In this document: positions 17,865-26,543 of the stretch, piece by piece
How positions within the stretch are numbered: the first letter of the stretch is position 1
Layout: every line of letters starts with the position of its first letter
NCBI GenBank assembly: GCA_937902925.1
Contig: CALFNN010000036.1
Location: forward strand, 62,001 to 126,000
Reading direction: 5' to 3'
Length of the DNA stretch: 64,000 bases
DNA from: an uncultured Opitutaceae bacterium
GTDB lineage: Bacteria > Verrucomicrobiota > Verrucomicrobiia > Opitutales > Opitutaceae
Made by a program: the position numbers and the translations under genes
The notes under the pieces: generated by a model
The model's input: the letters and a program-made list of their open reading frames with translations, nothing else
Database searches by the model: none
What the model was told of the DNA's origin: nothing

Positions 17865-17872
17865 CGCGCCCG
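17856..17872. other. Small hairpin at the convergent gene end
   Basis: CGGGCG-TAACG-CGCCCG, a 6-bp stem, spans the HAD stop codon and lies three bases before the end of the convergent ABC ATPase gene. It has no T run and may weakly serve both transcripts. Confidence 0.25.
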
Positions 17873-17874
17873 GG

Positions 17875-19029
<1,155 letters not shown>

Positions 19030-19174
19030 GACGCGGGCGGTGACGCCCAAGGCATGAACCCGCCAAGACCGGGGTGAGTCAATGCCGCAGGCCGCGAATA
19101 TTTTCGTTGCGACCGAACGACGGAGCGTGCCTGCTCTCCGCCCAAGGCAACATACCCCATGGTCGCTGTTCAGC

Positions 19175-19492
19175 ATGCCAAAACACTCCCGCAAAGCTTC
19201 CGCCCCGCTCACGTTTGACCTGCCGGTTTCGCTGATCGCTCGAATCGAGGCCTGCCGGCGGGGACACGGATTCAAGACCGCGAGCGAAGTGGTGCGCCTC
19301 GGGATCGACACGTTTGATTTCGAGGGTTGCGAGCCGGCCCGCGATCCGCACCGGCAGATTTCGGTGCGCGTCACCTCCGGCCAGCGCGCGATGCTCAAGC
19401 GTTATGCGCGCGTCAAGGACGCCAGCGTCGGCGAACTGCTGCGGCTGGCGCTGGAAAGTCTGCCGGTGAAACCGGCGAAAAAGAAGCGGTAG
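19175..19492 (+). CDS. Single-chain tandem ribbon-helix-helix protein
   Basis: The protein is 105 aa. Two consecutive repeats each read as a beta-strand then two helices of the Arc/CopG/MetJ fold: residues 12-48 ([31 protein letters not shown]) and 61-97 ([31 protein letters not shown]). Normal RHH proteins dimerise to make one DNA-binding unit; here one chain holds both halves. The C-terminus is basic (KPAKKKR). It is probably a DNA-binding regulator with an unknown target. An upstream in-frame ATG at 19082 is rejected because the extra 31 residues are not RHH-like. Confidence 0.7.
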   Translation: MPKHSRKASAPLTFDLPVSLIARIEACRRGHGFKTASEVVRLGIDTFDFEGCEPARDPHRQISVRVTSGQRAMLKRYARVKDASVGELLRLALESLPVKPAKKKR

Positions 19493-19608
19493 GCGGCCGG
19501 TGCAGTTTCGTGGCGCGCCGCAATGCCGGTGGGTTCGCCGGTGGCGGGGATCAATCGCACCGGGCTTGCTTTTCGCTAACCACGGTCTTTTCGTCTGACC
19601 GTTTGTCC

Positions 19609-20802
19609 ATGAGCAATCCTCCCGCGCCTCTCTCCACCTGGGCCCGCAATGTTTCGCCGTCACCGACGCTTGCCGTCGACGCGAGGGCCAAGGCCCTGCT
19701 GGCGGCGGGCGAAGATGTCTGCGGTTTCGCCGCCGGCGAGCCGGATTTCGACACGCCCGAGCACATCAAGGAGGCGTGCATCGCGGCGCTGAAGGCGGGG
19801 AAGACGAAATATGCGGCGACTCCGGGCATCGAGCCACTCCGGCAGGCGGTGGCCAGCCGTTATGCTGCCGAATACGGCCTGAAGGCCACTCCGGCACAGG
19901 TGGTGGTTTCACCGGGCGGCAAATTCAACTGCTACATGGGCGTCCTCGCGACCTGCTCGCCGGGCGACGAGGTGATCGTGCCTGCGCCCTATTGGGTGAG
20001 CTATCCCGAGATGGTAAAGCTCGCCGGCGCGACCCCGAAGTTTGTGCTGGCCGACGACCGGACGGGTTTCCGTCTCACCCCCGCGATGGTGGAAACCGCG
20101 ATCACGCCGAAAACCAAGCTGCTGATTCTCAATTCGCCCTCGAACCCGACCGGCGCCGTCTATACGCGGGCCGAGCTCGAGGCGATCGTGGCGGTCGCGC
20201 TCAAGCACAACCTCTACATCCTCTCCGACGAGATGTATGAGCACCTGGTCTACGACGGGGTGAAGCCGACCTGTGTGGCGACCCTGAGCAAGGAAGCCGA
20301 GGCCCGCACCATCGTCGTCGCCGGATTTTCGAAAACCTACGCCATGACCGGCTGGCGCATCGGGACGACGCTCGCCCCGCTGCCGATTGCCAAGGCGCTG
20401 GCGGAATTGCAGAGCCAGATGTCGTCGAACGTGACGACCTTCGCCCAATACGGCGCGCTGGCGGCGTTGACGGAAAAGGAAAAAACCGCCGCCGCGCTGA
20501 AGACCATGCTTACGGCCTTCGACCGCCGGCGCAAAATGTTGCATGCCGAGCTGAACAAGATTCCGGGCGTCACCTGTCTGCTGGCCGAGGGCGCGTTTTA
20601 TCTCTTTCCCAACATCTCGAGCTTCGGCCTGAAGGATCTCGATTTCTGCAACCGGCTGCTCGACTCGGAAAAGGTCGCGGCGGTGCCCGGCAGCGCGTTC
20701 GGCGCCGAGGGCTACTTGCGGCTGAGCTATGCGACGAGCGACGAAATCATCCAGAAGGGTGTCGCCCGCCTCGCGAAATTCTGCGCCGCGCTGAAGCGCT
20801 GA
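19609..20802 (+). CDS. aspC: Aspartate-type PLP aminotransferase (class I, subgroup Ib)
   Basis: The protein is 397 aa. The family pattern is clear: [14 protein letters not shown], a PLP-phosphate region, [24 protein letters not shown], the Schiff-base Lys in [15 protein letters not shown] and [10 protein letters not shown] with the carboxylate-binding Arg. This is the bacterial Ib aspartate/prephenate aminotransferase group. It is only moderately similar to the aminotransferase at 9199, so the two are distinct family members and not a recent duplication. The leader is GTTTGTCC-ATG with no Shine-Dalgarno. Confidence 0.93.
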   Translation: MSNPPAPLSTWARNVSPSPTLAVDARAKALLAAGEDVCGFAAGEPDFDTPEHIKEACIAALKAGKTKYAATPGIEPLRQAVASRYAAEYGLKATPAQVVVSPGGKFNCYMGVLATCSPGDEVIVPAPYWVSYPEMVKLAGATPKFVLADDRTGFRLTPAMVETAITPKTKLLILNSPSNPTGAVYTRAELEAIVAVALKHNLYILSDEMYEHLVYDGVKPTCVATLSKEAEARTIVVAGFSKTYAMTGWRIGTTLAPLPIAKALAELQSQMSSNVTTFAQYGALAALTEKEKTAAALKTMLTAFDRRRKMLHAELNKIPGVTCLLAEGAFYLFPNISSFGLKDLDFCNRLLDSEKVAAVPGSAFGAEGYLRLSYATSDEIIQKGVARLAKFCAALKR

Positions 20803-20852
20803 CGTCGCCGGCGCCGGTCAGGACCTGATACGGCGTCCCAAGGGAAACGACA

Positions 20853-20874
20853 ACGCCGCTGCGATTTGCGGCGT
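20853..20874 (-). terminator. Hairpin at the end of the small zinc-binding gene
   Basis: ACGCCGC / GCGGCGT forms a 7-bp stem with an 8-base loop. On the minus strand it begins at the last base of the small gene's stop codon and is followed by TTGTCGTTTCCC. The T content is modest, so it is a plausible but imperfect terminator. Confidence 0.45.
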
Positions 20875-21038
20875 CAGCGAGTGGCCAAGTGCCATTTTCC
20901 GCAGAGCGGACAGAGATACGCCTTCCGCTGGCGTTCGGTTCCGGCCAGGCGCGCCGCGTCGAGTGCGTCCGCCCCGGTGCGGTAGCGGCGTTTGTGCGTG
21001 CACATGCGTTTTCGTTCCTCGGGAGTCGGTCTCTTCAT
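20874..21038 (-). CDS. Small zinc-finger-like protein (54 aa)
   Basis: The protein is 54 aa, starting at MKRPTPEERKRMC. It has a basic N-terminal half (THKRRYRTGADAL) and a C-terminal knuckle YLCPLCGKWHL. Cys13, His15, Cys43, Cys46 and His50 could bind zinc. The CPxCgxWHL ending is typical of small conserved bacterial proteins of unknown function. The start is ATG and codon use fits a real gene. It lies 13 bases after the YkgJ-like gene, also on the minus strand, so the two Cys-rich proteins may be co-transcribed. Confidence 0.7.
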   Translation of the reverse strand: MKRPTPEERKRMCTHKRRYRTGADALDAARLAGTERQRKAYLCPLCGKWHLATR

Positions 21039-21051
21039 CGCCCGTGCGGAC

Positions 21052-21336
21052 CTAAATGCGATTGGTCTTTGCGAGAATCCGGCGGCACAATTCGCCGCCC
21101 CGTTCGAAGTTCCGGCAAGTCTGCGGCCGGTTCTCGTAAATGGTGCACAACCGCGTCAGCGGGTCCAGGGCGATGCAGGCCCCATCGCCGCGCTGTTCCA
21201 TGCACCGCACCCCGTCGTGCTCGACGACGAAGATCTCGGGGACGCGATCGACTCCCGCGACGAGTTCGACCACTTGGTGGCAGCAGCGGCCGCAACCGCC
21301 GCAAACTGGAAGGTCATCGTGATCGTCGGTGATGAT
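21052..21336 (-). CDS. YkgJ-family Cys-cluster protein (start codon unclear)
   Basis: The reading frame holds the family's CxxCxxCC cluster (CGGCGRCC) followed by VVELVAGVDRVPEIF, GVRCMEQRGDGACIAL, LCTIYENRPQTCRNF and a final Cys, so about 95 residues match a complete YkgJ/UPF0153-type metal-binding protein. The only standard in-frame start is the GTG at 21273, which would cut off the Cys cluster. An in-frame TGA lies at 21343-21345, and between them only ATC codons (21331-21336) could start. The true start is therefore uncertain: a rare ATC start, a sequence error or a small indel. The family probably binds iron-sulfur or zinc. Confidence 0.7.
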   Translation of the reverse strand: MITDDHDDLPVCGGCGRCCHQVVELVAGVDRVPEIFVVEHDGVRCMEQRGDGACIALDPLTRLCTIYENRPQTCRNFERGGELCRRILAKTNRI

Positions 21337-21457
21337 AGCGGATCAGAGATGCACGGAGACGCGGTGGCTGGCGACGCTAAGTTTTGCGCGCGATGGGCGA
21401 AACCGGGGTGGCGGAATAGAGTTCGCGCGGGGCACGACGCCGGACCATGGTCTTGCC

Positions 21458-21477
21458 GGCTTCACTGCCGTGAAGCC
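21458..21477. promoter_or_regulatory. Perfect inverted repeat in the DUF3892 leader
   Basis: GGCTTCAC-TGCC-GTGAAGCC has 8-base arms and a 4-base spacer, 17 bases before the DUF3892 start. It could be an operator bound by a dimeric repressor, or an RNA hairpin near the start codon. There is no T run after it. Confidence 0.5.
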
Positions 21478-21494
21478 CCCAAACCAATCCGACC

Positions 21495-21785
21495 ATGGCT
21501 CTTCCCGTTCACCGCCGCACGATCAGTTTTGTCCAAAGGGCATACAGTCACGATCCGCATGAGCGCATCGACTCGATCGGGGGCCTCAATTCGGACAAGA
21601 GTCGCTGGAAGTTGTCGCAGGAGGCGGCGATCTCCGCCATTGAATCGGGCCGCACGGAATTCTTCGTCGGCGCGACCGAGCGTGGCGTCAAAGTGGCCGT
21701 GGTGACGCATGCCGGGAAAAAATACCTGTGGGCTGGATCGAGCGACAAGAATTCCGATCAATTGCTCTGGCTGCCCACCGGGTGA
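21495..21785 (+). CDS. DUF3892 family protein
   Basis: The protein is 96 aa. The DUF3892 pattern is visible in the second half: EAAISAIESGRTEFFVGA, VAVVTHAGKKYLWA and, at the end, DQLLWLPTG. The first 35 residues are family-variable. These are small beta-rich cytoplasmic proteins without known function. The gene is monocistronic, with a perfect inverted repeat just upstream. Confidence 0.8.
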   Translation: MALPVHRRTISFVQRAYSHDPHERIDSIGGLNSDKSRWKLSQEAAISAIESGRTEFFVGATERGVKVAVVTHAGKKYLWAGSSDKNSDQLLWLPTG

Positions 21786-21824
21786 CCGGTCGGGCTCGAG
21801 CCGCGCCGCGGCGCGCTTGCGCCG

Positions 21825-22496
21825 TCAGGGGCGGGGGCGACGGACCTCGAACTCGGCGAGCACCTCGGGAAATGCCGCCGGGACCGGCGACGTTTTCAAG
21901 AACTCAGCCGCCGCCGCCTTCCCGCCACGGGCACGCAGTCCCGCATAGACATGCAATTCAAATTGCCGGCGCAGTTGCTCGTGGACGTCGGGCAACCCGA
22001 GCGCCGCCAGCAGGAACAACAGCGCCTCGATCGTGCTGAATTTATTCTCGCCGGCCTGCGCCCGCAGCCAGTAACGGCTCTCCCCGGCCATCGGCAGCCG
22101 GACCCGGCGTCCCCACGGTTCGAGCGCGCGCGCCATGTCGCCGGCTTGTCGCCAGGTGCCGTCGAGCAACAGCACCTGCAGTGCCGCCGCCGGGGGCGGC
22201 ACGGACGGCAACGGCTCGCCCAGCGGATGGAGAATCCAGAGTGTCCGGTCCGGGCGGAACATCGCCGCCGGTTCGATCCCGCGCTCGCGTCGATAGACAT
22301 GCAGCCCCGCTCCCGCGACCGTGCGGTGAATGAGATGCCCGGTGCTGCTCGGGCGCCACACCTCCATGTGATGCATCAGGACATCGACCTGGAGCGGACA
22401 CTCCACCGTGCGCAGTCCCCGGCAGACGCACCAACGCGGCGGGAGCTGGCACCGGGCGCAGCGCACGCTTTTTTGGAGGACGACGCTGCGCGGCAT
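21825..22496 (-). CDS. DTW-domain tRNA-uridine aminocarboxypropyltransferase
   Basis: The protein is 223 aa. The N-terminal zinc knuckle CARCQLPPRWCVC gives Cys13, 16, 23 and 25. The DTW motif is LLLDGTW (109-115), with SRYWLRAQ (140-147) and STIEAL (154-159) after it, all characteristic of the TapT/TuaA/YfiP group that adds the aminocarboxypropyl group of SAM to tRNA uridines (acp3U). The start at 22496 is preferred over the upstream extension, which is not domain-like. Confidence 0.87.
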   Translation of the reverse strand: MPRSVVLQKSVRCARCQLPPRWCVCRGLRTVECPLQVDVLMHHMEVWRPSSTGHLIHRTVAGAGLHVYRRERGIEPAAMFRPDRTLWILHPLGEPLPSVPPPAAALQVLLLDGTWRQAGDMARALEPWGRRVRLPMAGESRYWLRAQAGENKFSTIEALLFLLAALGLPDVHEQLRRQFELHVYAGLRARGGKAAAAEFLKTSPVPAAFPEVLAEFEVRRPRP

Positions 22497-22736
22497 GTTC
22501 GCGCTATCGGGCCCATCAATCGCGTGGTGGTCAATCCGGGTTTCCCGGACGTGGTGGACTCGCGATTCGCGCCGCCGGCGGCGCCCCTTGATTTCCGGTG
22601 GGAGCATAAATTGCGGCGCCCAGCACCCGCGCTTATCGTTCAACGCCCGGCGGGGATTTCGCTCAAGCCCGCGCATCGGGCGCCCGAAAGGAAATCAATC
22701 GGGCCGGACCGCCGGAAATCGAACCGGCCTCAATAT

Positions 22737-22961
22737 ATGGTTCCAGCCAAAACTCATCCGAAATGGGTGGCCTTGTTGCAGGGCCACCTCGACTACAAAT
22801 TCAGCAATGCGGCTGCCTCGATGCTGCTCTTCCGCCTGAAAGGCGATTTCCGCCGCGATCCGACGCACACGACATTGCTCCGGGCGGTTGAGGAAATGCA
22901 CGCCTTCTTCTGCAAGTATCAGCGCATTCTCGCCCCCGATATTGCCGCGATCTTCAACTGA
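22737..22961 (+). CDS. Small helical protein of unknown function (74 aa)
   Basis: The protein is 74 aa. It is rich in amphipathic helix segments (HPKWVALLQGHLDYKFSN, TLLRAVEEMHAFFCKYQ) and has no signal peptide. The family is not recognised. Its TGA stop is 7 bases before the next ATG, and both genes read the same way, so they form a two-gene cassette. Codon use matches the neighbours. Confidence 0.7.
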   Translation: MVPAKTHPKWVALLQGHLDYKFSNAAASMLLFRLKGDFRRDPTHTTLLRAVEEMHAFFCKYQRILAPDIAAIFN

Positions 22962-22968
22962 CATCATC

Positions 22969-23937
22969 ATGCTCCTCTCCCTCGCCCAAGCCAACGCCCG
23001 CATCGCCCGGGGTGCACCGCTCATCATCGCTGGTTCGCGCCCGGCACTCGCCCAGCTCAAACCGGGCAACTGGATCGGCGGCAGCATTCCCTATTTTGTC
23101 ACCGCCGAGGGCGGCTGCTGCGACCGGCACCAGGTGTTTGTCGATGAGATCAAGCTGCCCGTCTCGCGCTGGGCGATCAAGAGCTACGCGGCGGATGCCC
23201 TCGGCGCGATCGCCACGGACGCATTTGCGAACGGTTTCTCCTACGTCATCATCCCGGCCAACAGCGAGGCGCATCTCGAATACGCGATGCATGCGCCGGG
23301 CTATGCCGAGATCTTCCTGAAGCCCGTCATCGGCTGGATTTCAGGAGTCCACCTTGACGATCTCGCGACGGACGCCCCGATCGTGGTCGATGGGCGCACG
23401 GGAGTATTTCTGACCAACGAAGCCATCGTGCTCCATGCCGAGCTCGCACGGGAAGCGCAGGTCATGGTGCAGACGGTGAACCTCTTTCAACCTGGCACGG
23501 GGCTGACCGTGCGGTTTCGCGAGGCCGGATTCTCCGCGAACATCGCCCTCGTGGATGGCCAGCCGGTCAGTCTTGCCCGGTTCATGAAAGAGCGGAACTG
23601 GCTCCCGGACCGTCCGCTGGTCGCCGATTACGCCGGAACCAACGTCAACGTCAGCATCAAGTCCGTTGACGAGGCGACTGGCCGGGTGAATTTCTATGCG
23701 CCTGTTTTCCCCGACGTGGACTACCGCGAAGCCGCTCCGGTGGGCGACTACGTGGAGGCGTTTTCGAAGCTTGTGCCCACGGGCGTCCAGCCGGTGCTGT
23801 CCTGCAATTGCATCTTGAACTACGTCTACGGGGGATTGCATGGCCGCAAAACCGGTCCATTCACGGGCCCGGTGACGTTCGGCGAGATTGCCCATCAGCT
23901 TTTGAACCAAACGCTGGTTTATCTCGCGGCCGCCTGA
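22969..23937 (+). CDS. Conserved hypothetical protein, partner of the 74-aa protein
   Basis: The protein is 322 aa and apparently cytoplasmic: its N-terminus MLLSLAQANARIARG is not a signal peptide. It is a mixed alpha/beta protein with several Cys (GGCCDRHQV near residue 45, VLSCNCILNYVYGG near 285) and clear Gly-rich turns (KPGNWIGGSIPYF, GPFTGPVTFGEIAH). The late Cys motif plus YGGLHG, and the ending TFGEIAHQLLNQT, resemble the C-terminal part of FIST-type sensory proteins, but I could not confirm the fold. Function unknown; operon with the upstream small gene. Confidence 0.8.
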   Translation: MLLSLAQANARIARGAPLIIAGSRPALAQLKPGNWIGGSIPYFVTAEGGCCDRHQVFVDEIKLPVSRWAIKSYAADALGAIATDAFANGFSYVIIPANSEAHLEYAMHAPGYAEIFLKPVIGWISGVHLDDLATDAPIVVDGRTGVFLTNEAIVLHAELAREAQVMVQTVNLFQPGTGLTVRFREAGFSANIALVDGQPVSLARFMKERNWLPDRPLVADYAGTNVNVSIKSVDEATGRVNFYAPVFPDVDYREAAPVGDYVEAFSKLVPTGVQPVLSCNCILNYVYGGLHGRKTGPFTGPVTFGEIAHQLLNQTLVYLAAA

Positions 23938-24209
23938 CGCCGCCTCGGAGTTGTCGCCGACGCGATCAGGGTGGAGACGAGCGGTCGTGGTGCCGCGACA
24001 GAGGTGATCGCAGTGTCATGATTTCGGCTTTGCGACGTTTTGGCCGCCGAGGGCCGCAATCGGGCGGGTGATTCTCGGGACTGCTTAACGGTGACAGCGT
24101 TTTTAGCGTGGGATTATCCGGCGTCGTTTGTCTCCCTGTGATGGCAGCGACATGGACATGCGTGGAGAACGACTCCGCGCGTTCTCCGCTGCCATTCAAG
24201 GACCCCATC

Positions 24210-25922
24210 ATGGACGAAAACAGCGAACAGATCCTCTCGCGTCGCAGGTGGCTGGGCGTCGTCTCGACGCCGGCACTCGCTGCGGCGTTATTGCCGCAAC
24301 GGATGCTCGCCGCCGAAACGGACGCCTCCGCGGCTGGCGGCCCCGCGGCCGGCGCGCGAATCTACAATGTCCGCGATTTCGGCGCCAGGGGCGACGGCGC
24401 CACCGTCGACACGCCGGCATTGCAGGCCGCGATCGACGCATGCGCGGCCGACGGCGGTGGCACGGTGCTCGTGCCGGCGGGGACCTTTGTCATCGGCACG
24501 ACCCAGCTGAAGAGCAATATCACGCTGCATCTCGCGGCGTCGGCTGCGCTGCTCGGCAGTGGCGACGGCAAGCAATATCACGCGGTCGGCGCGATTCCAC
24601 TGCGCGGCGACTCGACGCTGGGCGACGGCAACTGGGCGTTGCTCTACGCGGTGGAAGCGAAAAACGTCACGATCGAGGGTCCGGGAACGATCGACGGCCA
24701 GGGACATCTGTTCAACAACTATGGGAAGAACGGTGCACCGCCGCCCAGCGGCATCGGTGGCGCGCAACGACCCTACCATCTGCTCTTTTATCGCTGCGAG
24801 AATCTTGTCGTGCGCGATCTCCGCCTCGTGCGTTGTGCGTTTCACAGCATCCGGGTGATCCAGAGCCAGCAGGTGCGGCTGGAGGGCCTCTACATCCACA
24901 ATCGGGTTAATGTGAACAACGATGGCTTCCACTTCATCAGCGCGCAGCACGTGGCCATCAGCAATTGCACGGTGCTTTGCCAGGACGATGCCTGCGCGTT
25001 ATTCGGCAGCTGCCAGTTCGTGACCGTGACGAACTGTGTCTTCAGCACGCGTTGGTCGGTGTTCCGGTTCGGCGGCGGGGTGGTGCGAAATATCGCGGTA
25101 TCGAACTGCCTGATCTACGAGACCTACGGCTGCCCGGTCAAAATCGGCGCCGGCGGCATGCAGCTCGAGAACCTGTCGTTCTCGAACATCATCATGCAGA
25201 ATGTCACCGGCCCGATCGGCATCAACTTCAGCTCGCGCGGTCGCGGGGAAACCGGCGGGGCGGCGGTCGCGGCCGCGTCGTATGTGCGCAATATTTCCTT
25301 CAGCAACATCCGCGCGACGACCGTGCCGGCGCCCGTTGACAGCTACGGCGGCGACATGGCGACGATCGGGCGCATTTACGACGGCGAGCAGCATTCGTGC
25401 ATCACGCTCAACGGCATTGGCGACGCGTTCATCGAGAACGTCACGTTCGACGACGTGCACGTGACGTCGGCCGGCGGCGGCTCGGCCGAACTGGCGGCCA
25501 AGCGGAAAATTCCCGCGACCACCCGGGAGTATTTCGGCGTCTGGGGCGAGGCGCCGCTCGGCCCACCGGCCTATGGCCTGTTTGCGCGGAACGTGCGCGG
25601 ACTCGCGCTCCACAATGTGCGGTTCGAGGTCGCGAGCGCGGACCTTCGCCCCGCGGTGGTGTTCGATAATGTGGAGGATGTGGCGATCAACGGGCTCAGT
25701 GCCCAGGGCAATCCGGCCGGCGAAGCGGTCGTGCGGTTCACGGGCGTGAAGGATGCGTTGCTCACCGCTTCGCGGGTGCTGACGCCGGCGGCGGCGTTCT
25801 TACAGGTCGAAGGGGAGGGCAACGCGGGCATCACGATCGACGGCGGCGACCTGACGAAGGCGGCCGTGCCCGTGACGTTCCGGGATGGCGCCGCGGAAAA
25901 GACGGTGCGGTTGCGGGCTTGA
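24210..25922 (+). CDS. Tat-exported GH28-like (polygalacturonase-type) beta-helix protein
   Basis: The protein is 570 aa. A twin-arginine signal (RRRWLGVV, 11-18, then a hydrophobic stretch) is followed by IYNVRDFGARGDGATVDTPA (51-70), the classic GH28 N-terminus, and a right-handed beta-helix. Catalytic-region motifs are NNDGF (236-240, for NTD) and QDDACALFG (258-266, for DD). The GHG motif appears as GGG (288-290), losing the usual His, and RIK as VKI (310-312). It probably acts on pectin galacturonan or a related uronic-acid polymer. The ATG at 24210 starts the Tat leader. Confidence 0.87.
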   Translation: MDENSEQILSRRRWLGVVSTPALAAALLPQRMLAAETDASAAGGPAAGARIYNVRDFGARGDGATVDTPALQAAIDACAADGGGTVLVPAGTFVIGTTQLKSNITLHLAASAALLGSGDGKQYHAVGAIPLRGDSTLGDGNWALLYAVEAKNVTIEGPGTIDGQGHLFNNYGKNGAPPPSGIGGAQRPYHLLFYRCENLVVRDLRLVRCAFHSIRVIQSQQVRLEGLYIHNRVNVNNDGFHFISAQHVAISNCTVLCQDDACALFGSCQFVTVTNCVFSTRWSVFRFGGGVVRNIAVSNCLIYETYGCPVKIGAGGMQLENLSFSNIIMQNVTGPIGINFSSRGRGETGGAAVAAASYVRNISFSNIRATTVPAPVDSYGGDMATIGRIYDGEQHSCITLNGIGDAFIENVTFDDVHVTSAGGGSAELAAKRKIPATTREYFGVWGEAPLGPPAYGLFARNVRGLALHNVRFEVASADLRPAVVFDNVEDVAINGLSAQGNPAGEAVVRFTGVKDALLTASRVLTPAAAFLQVEGEGNAGITIDGGDLTKAAVPVTFRDGAAEKTVRLRA

Positions 25923-25954
25923 GCGGGGGCAAGACCTCGAGTGCGCGGGTCAAT

Positions 25955-26467
25955 TCACCGTGGAAGCCGGCTTTTTTCCAGCTCCTCCCGCACCGACTCG
26001 ATGAATTGTTTCGGAGTATCCTCAGTGGCCTTGGCCGAATATCCACGGGCGGAAATCGGGCCGACAATGGTCTGATCGATTTGCCAGTCTACTTCACCCG
26101 ACAAAACGCGGTCGTTGCCGCGAGCAACGAAAAATGGACGGGAAGTCGTCGTCGTGCCGGTTTTGACCAGAGGATACCATCGTCCCCACGGGCTATGGCG
26201 TGTTTCGGCATAGTAGACCGTAAGCTCGCCGTGGCCCGGCAGGGCGAGGGTCTGCCATTGGTGCTGGCGTCGGACCTCAGCGGCCGAAAGCGGAAGGCGG
26301 GTCGAATCGGATTGGGTTAAAAGATGCTCCGACCGGCTGTAGTTTACGTAGCAACTCAGATCGCCATATCCCGCTTCACGTAAGAGGAGAGCCAGAAGGA
26401 TCGCCGCGGCCGTCGCCGACCAGATGATCGGACTGCGGATGAGAGGACGAAAGCGGAGAGCGGGCAT
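25955..26467 (-). CDS. Hypothetical membrane-anchored protein
   Basis: The protein is 170 aa. One N-terminal transmembrane segment (about 12-30; IIWSATAAAILLALLL) is followed by an extracytoplasmic domain with no recognised family (GELTVYYAETRHSPWGRWYPL in pieces). Shape and size recall EpsI-like or other single-pass envelope proteins, but evidence is thin. It lies downstream of the TIM-barrel-like gene on the same strand, 76 bases after it. Confidence 0.6.
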   Translation of the reverse strand: MPALRFRPLIRSPIIWSATAAAILLALLLREAGYGDLSCYVNYSRSEHLLTQSDSTRLPLSAAEVRRQHQWQTLALPGHGELTVYYAETRHSPWGRWYPLVKTGTTTTSRPFFVARGNDRVLSGEVDWQIDQTIVGPISARGYSAKATEDTPKQFIESVREELEKSRLPR

Positions 26468-26543
26468 TTCACGGAAAGCAGCCGGCGGGCAATCAAACCG
26501 AACAATGGATCGTGCGTCTTCCGTTCGCGTCGATGCGTCGGAT

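Noticed and set aside
24091-24119. GTGACA-N17-TTATCC as a promoter for the GH28-like gene
   Set aside because: The -10 match is poor and the distance to the ATG is long; not distinguishable from chance.
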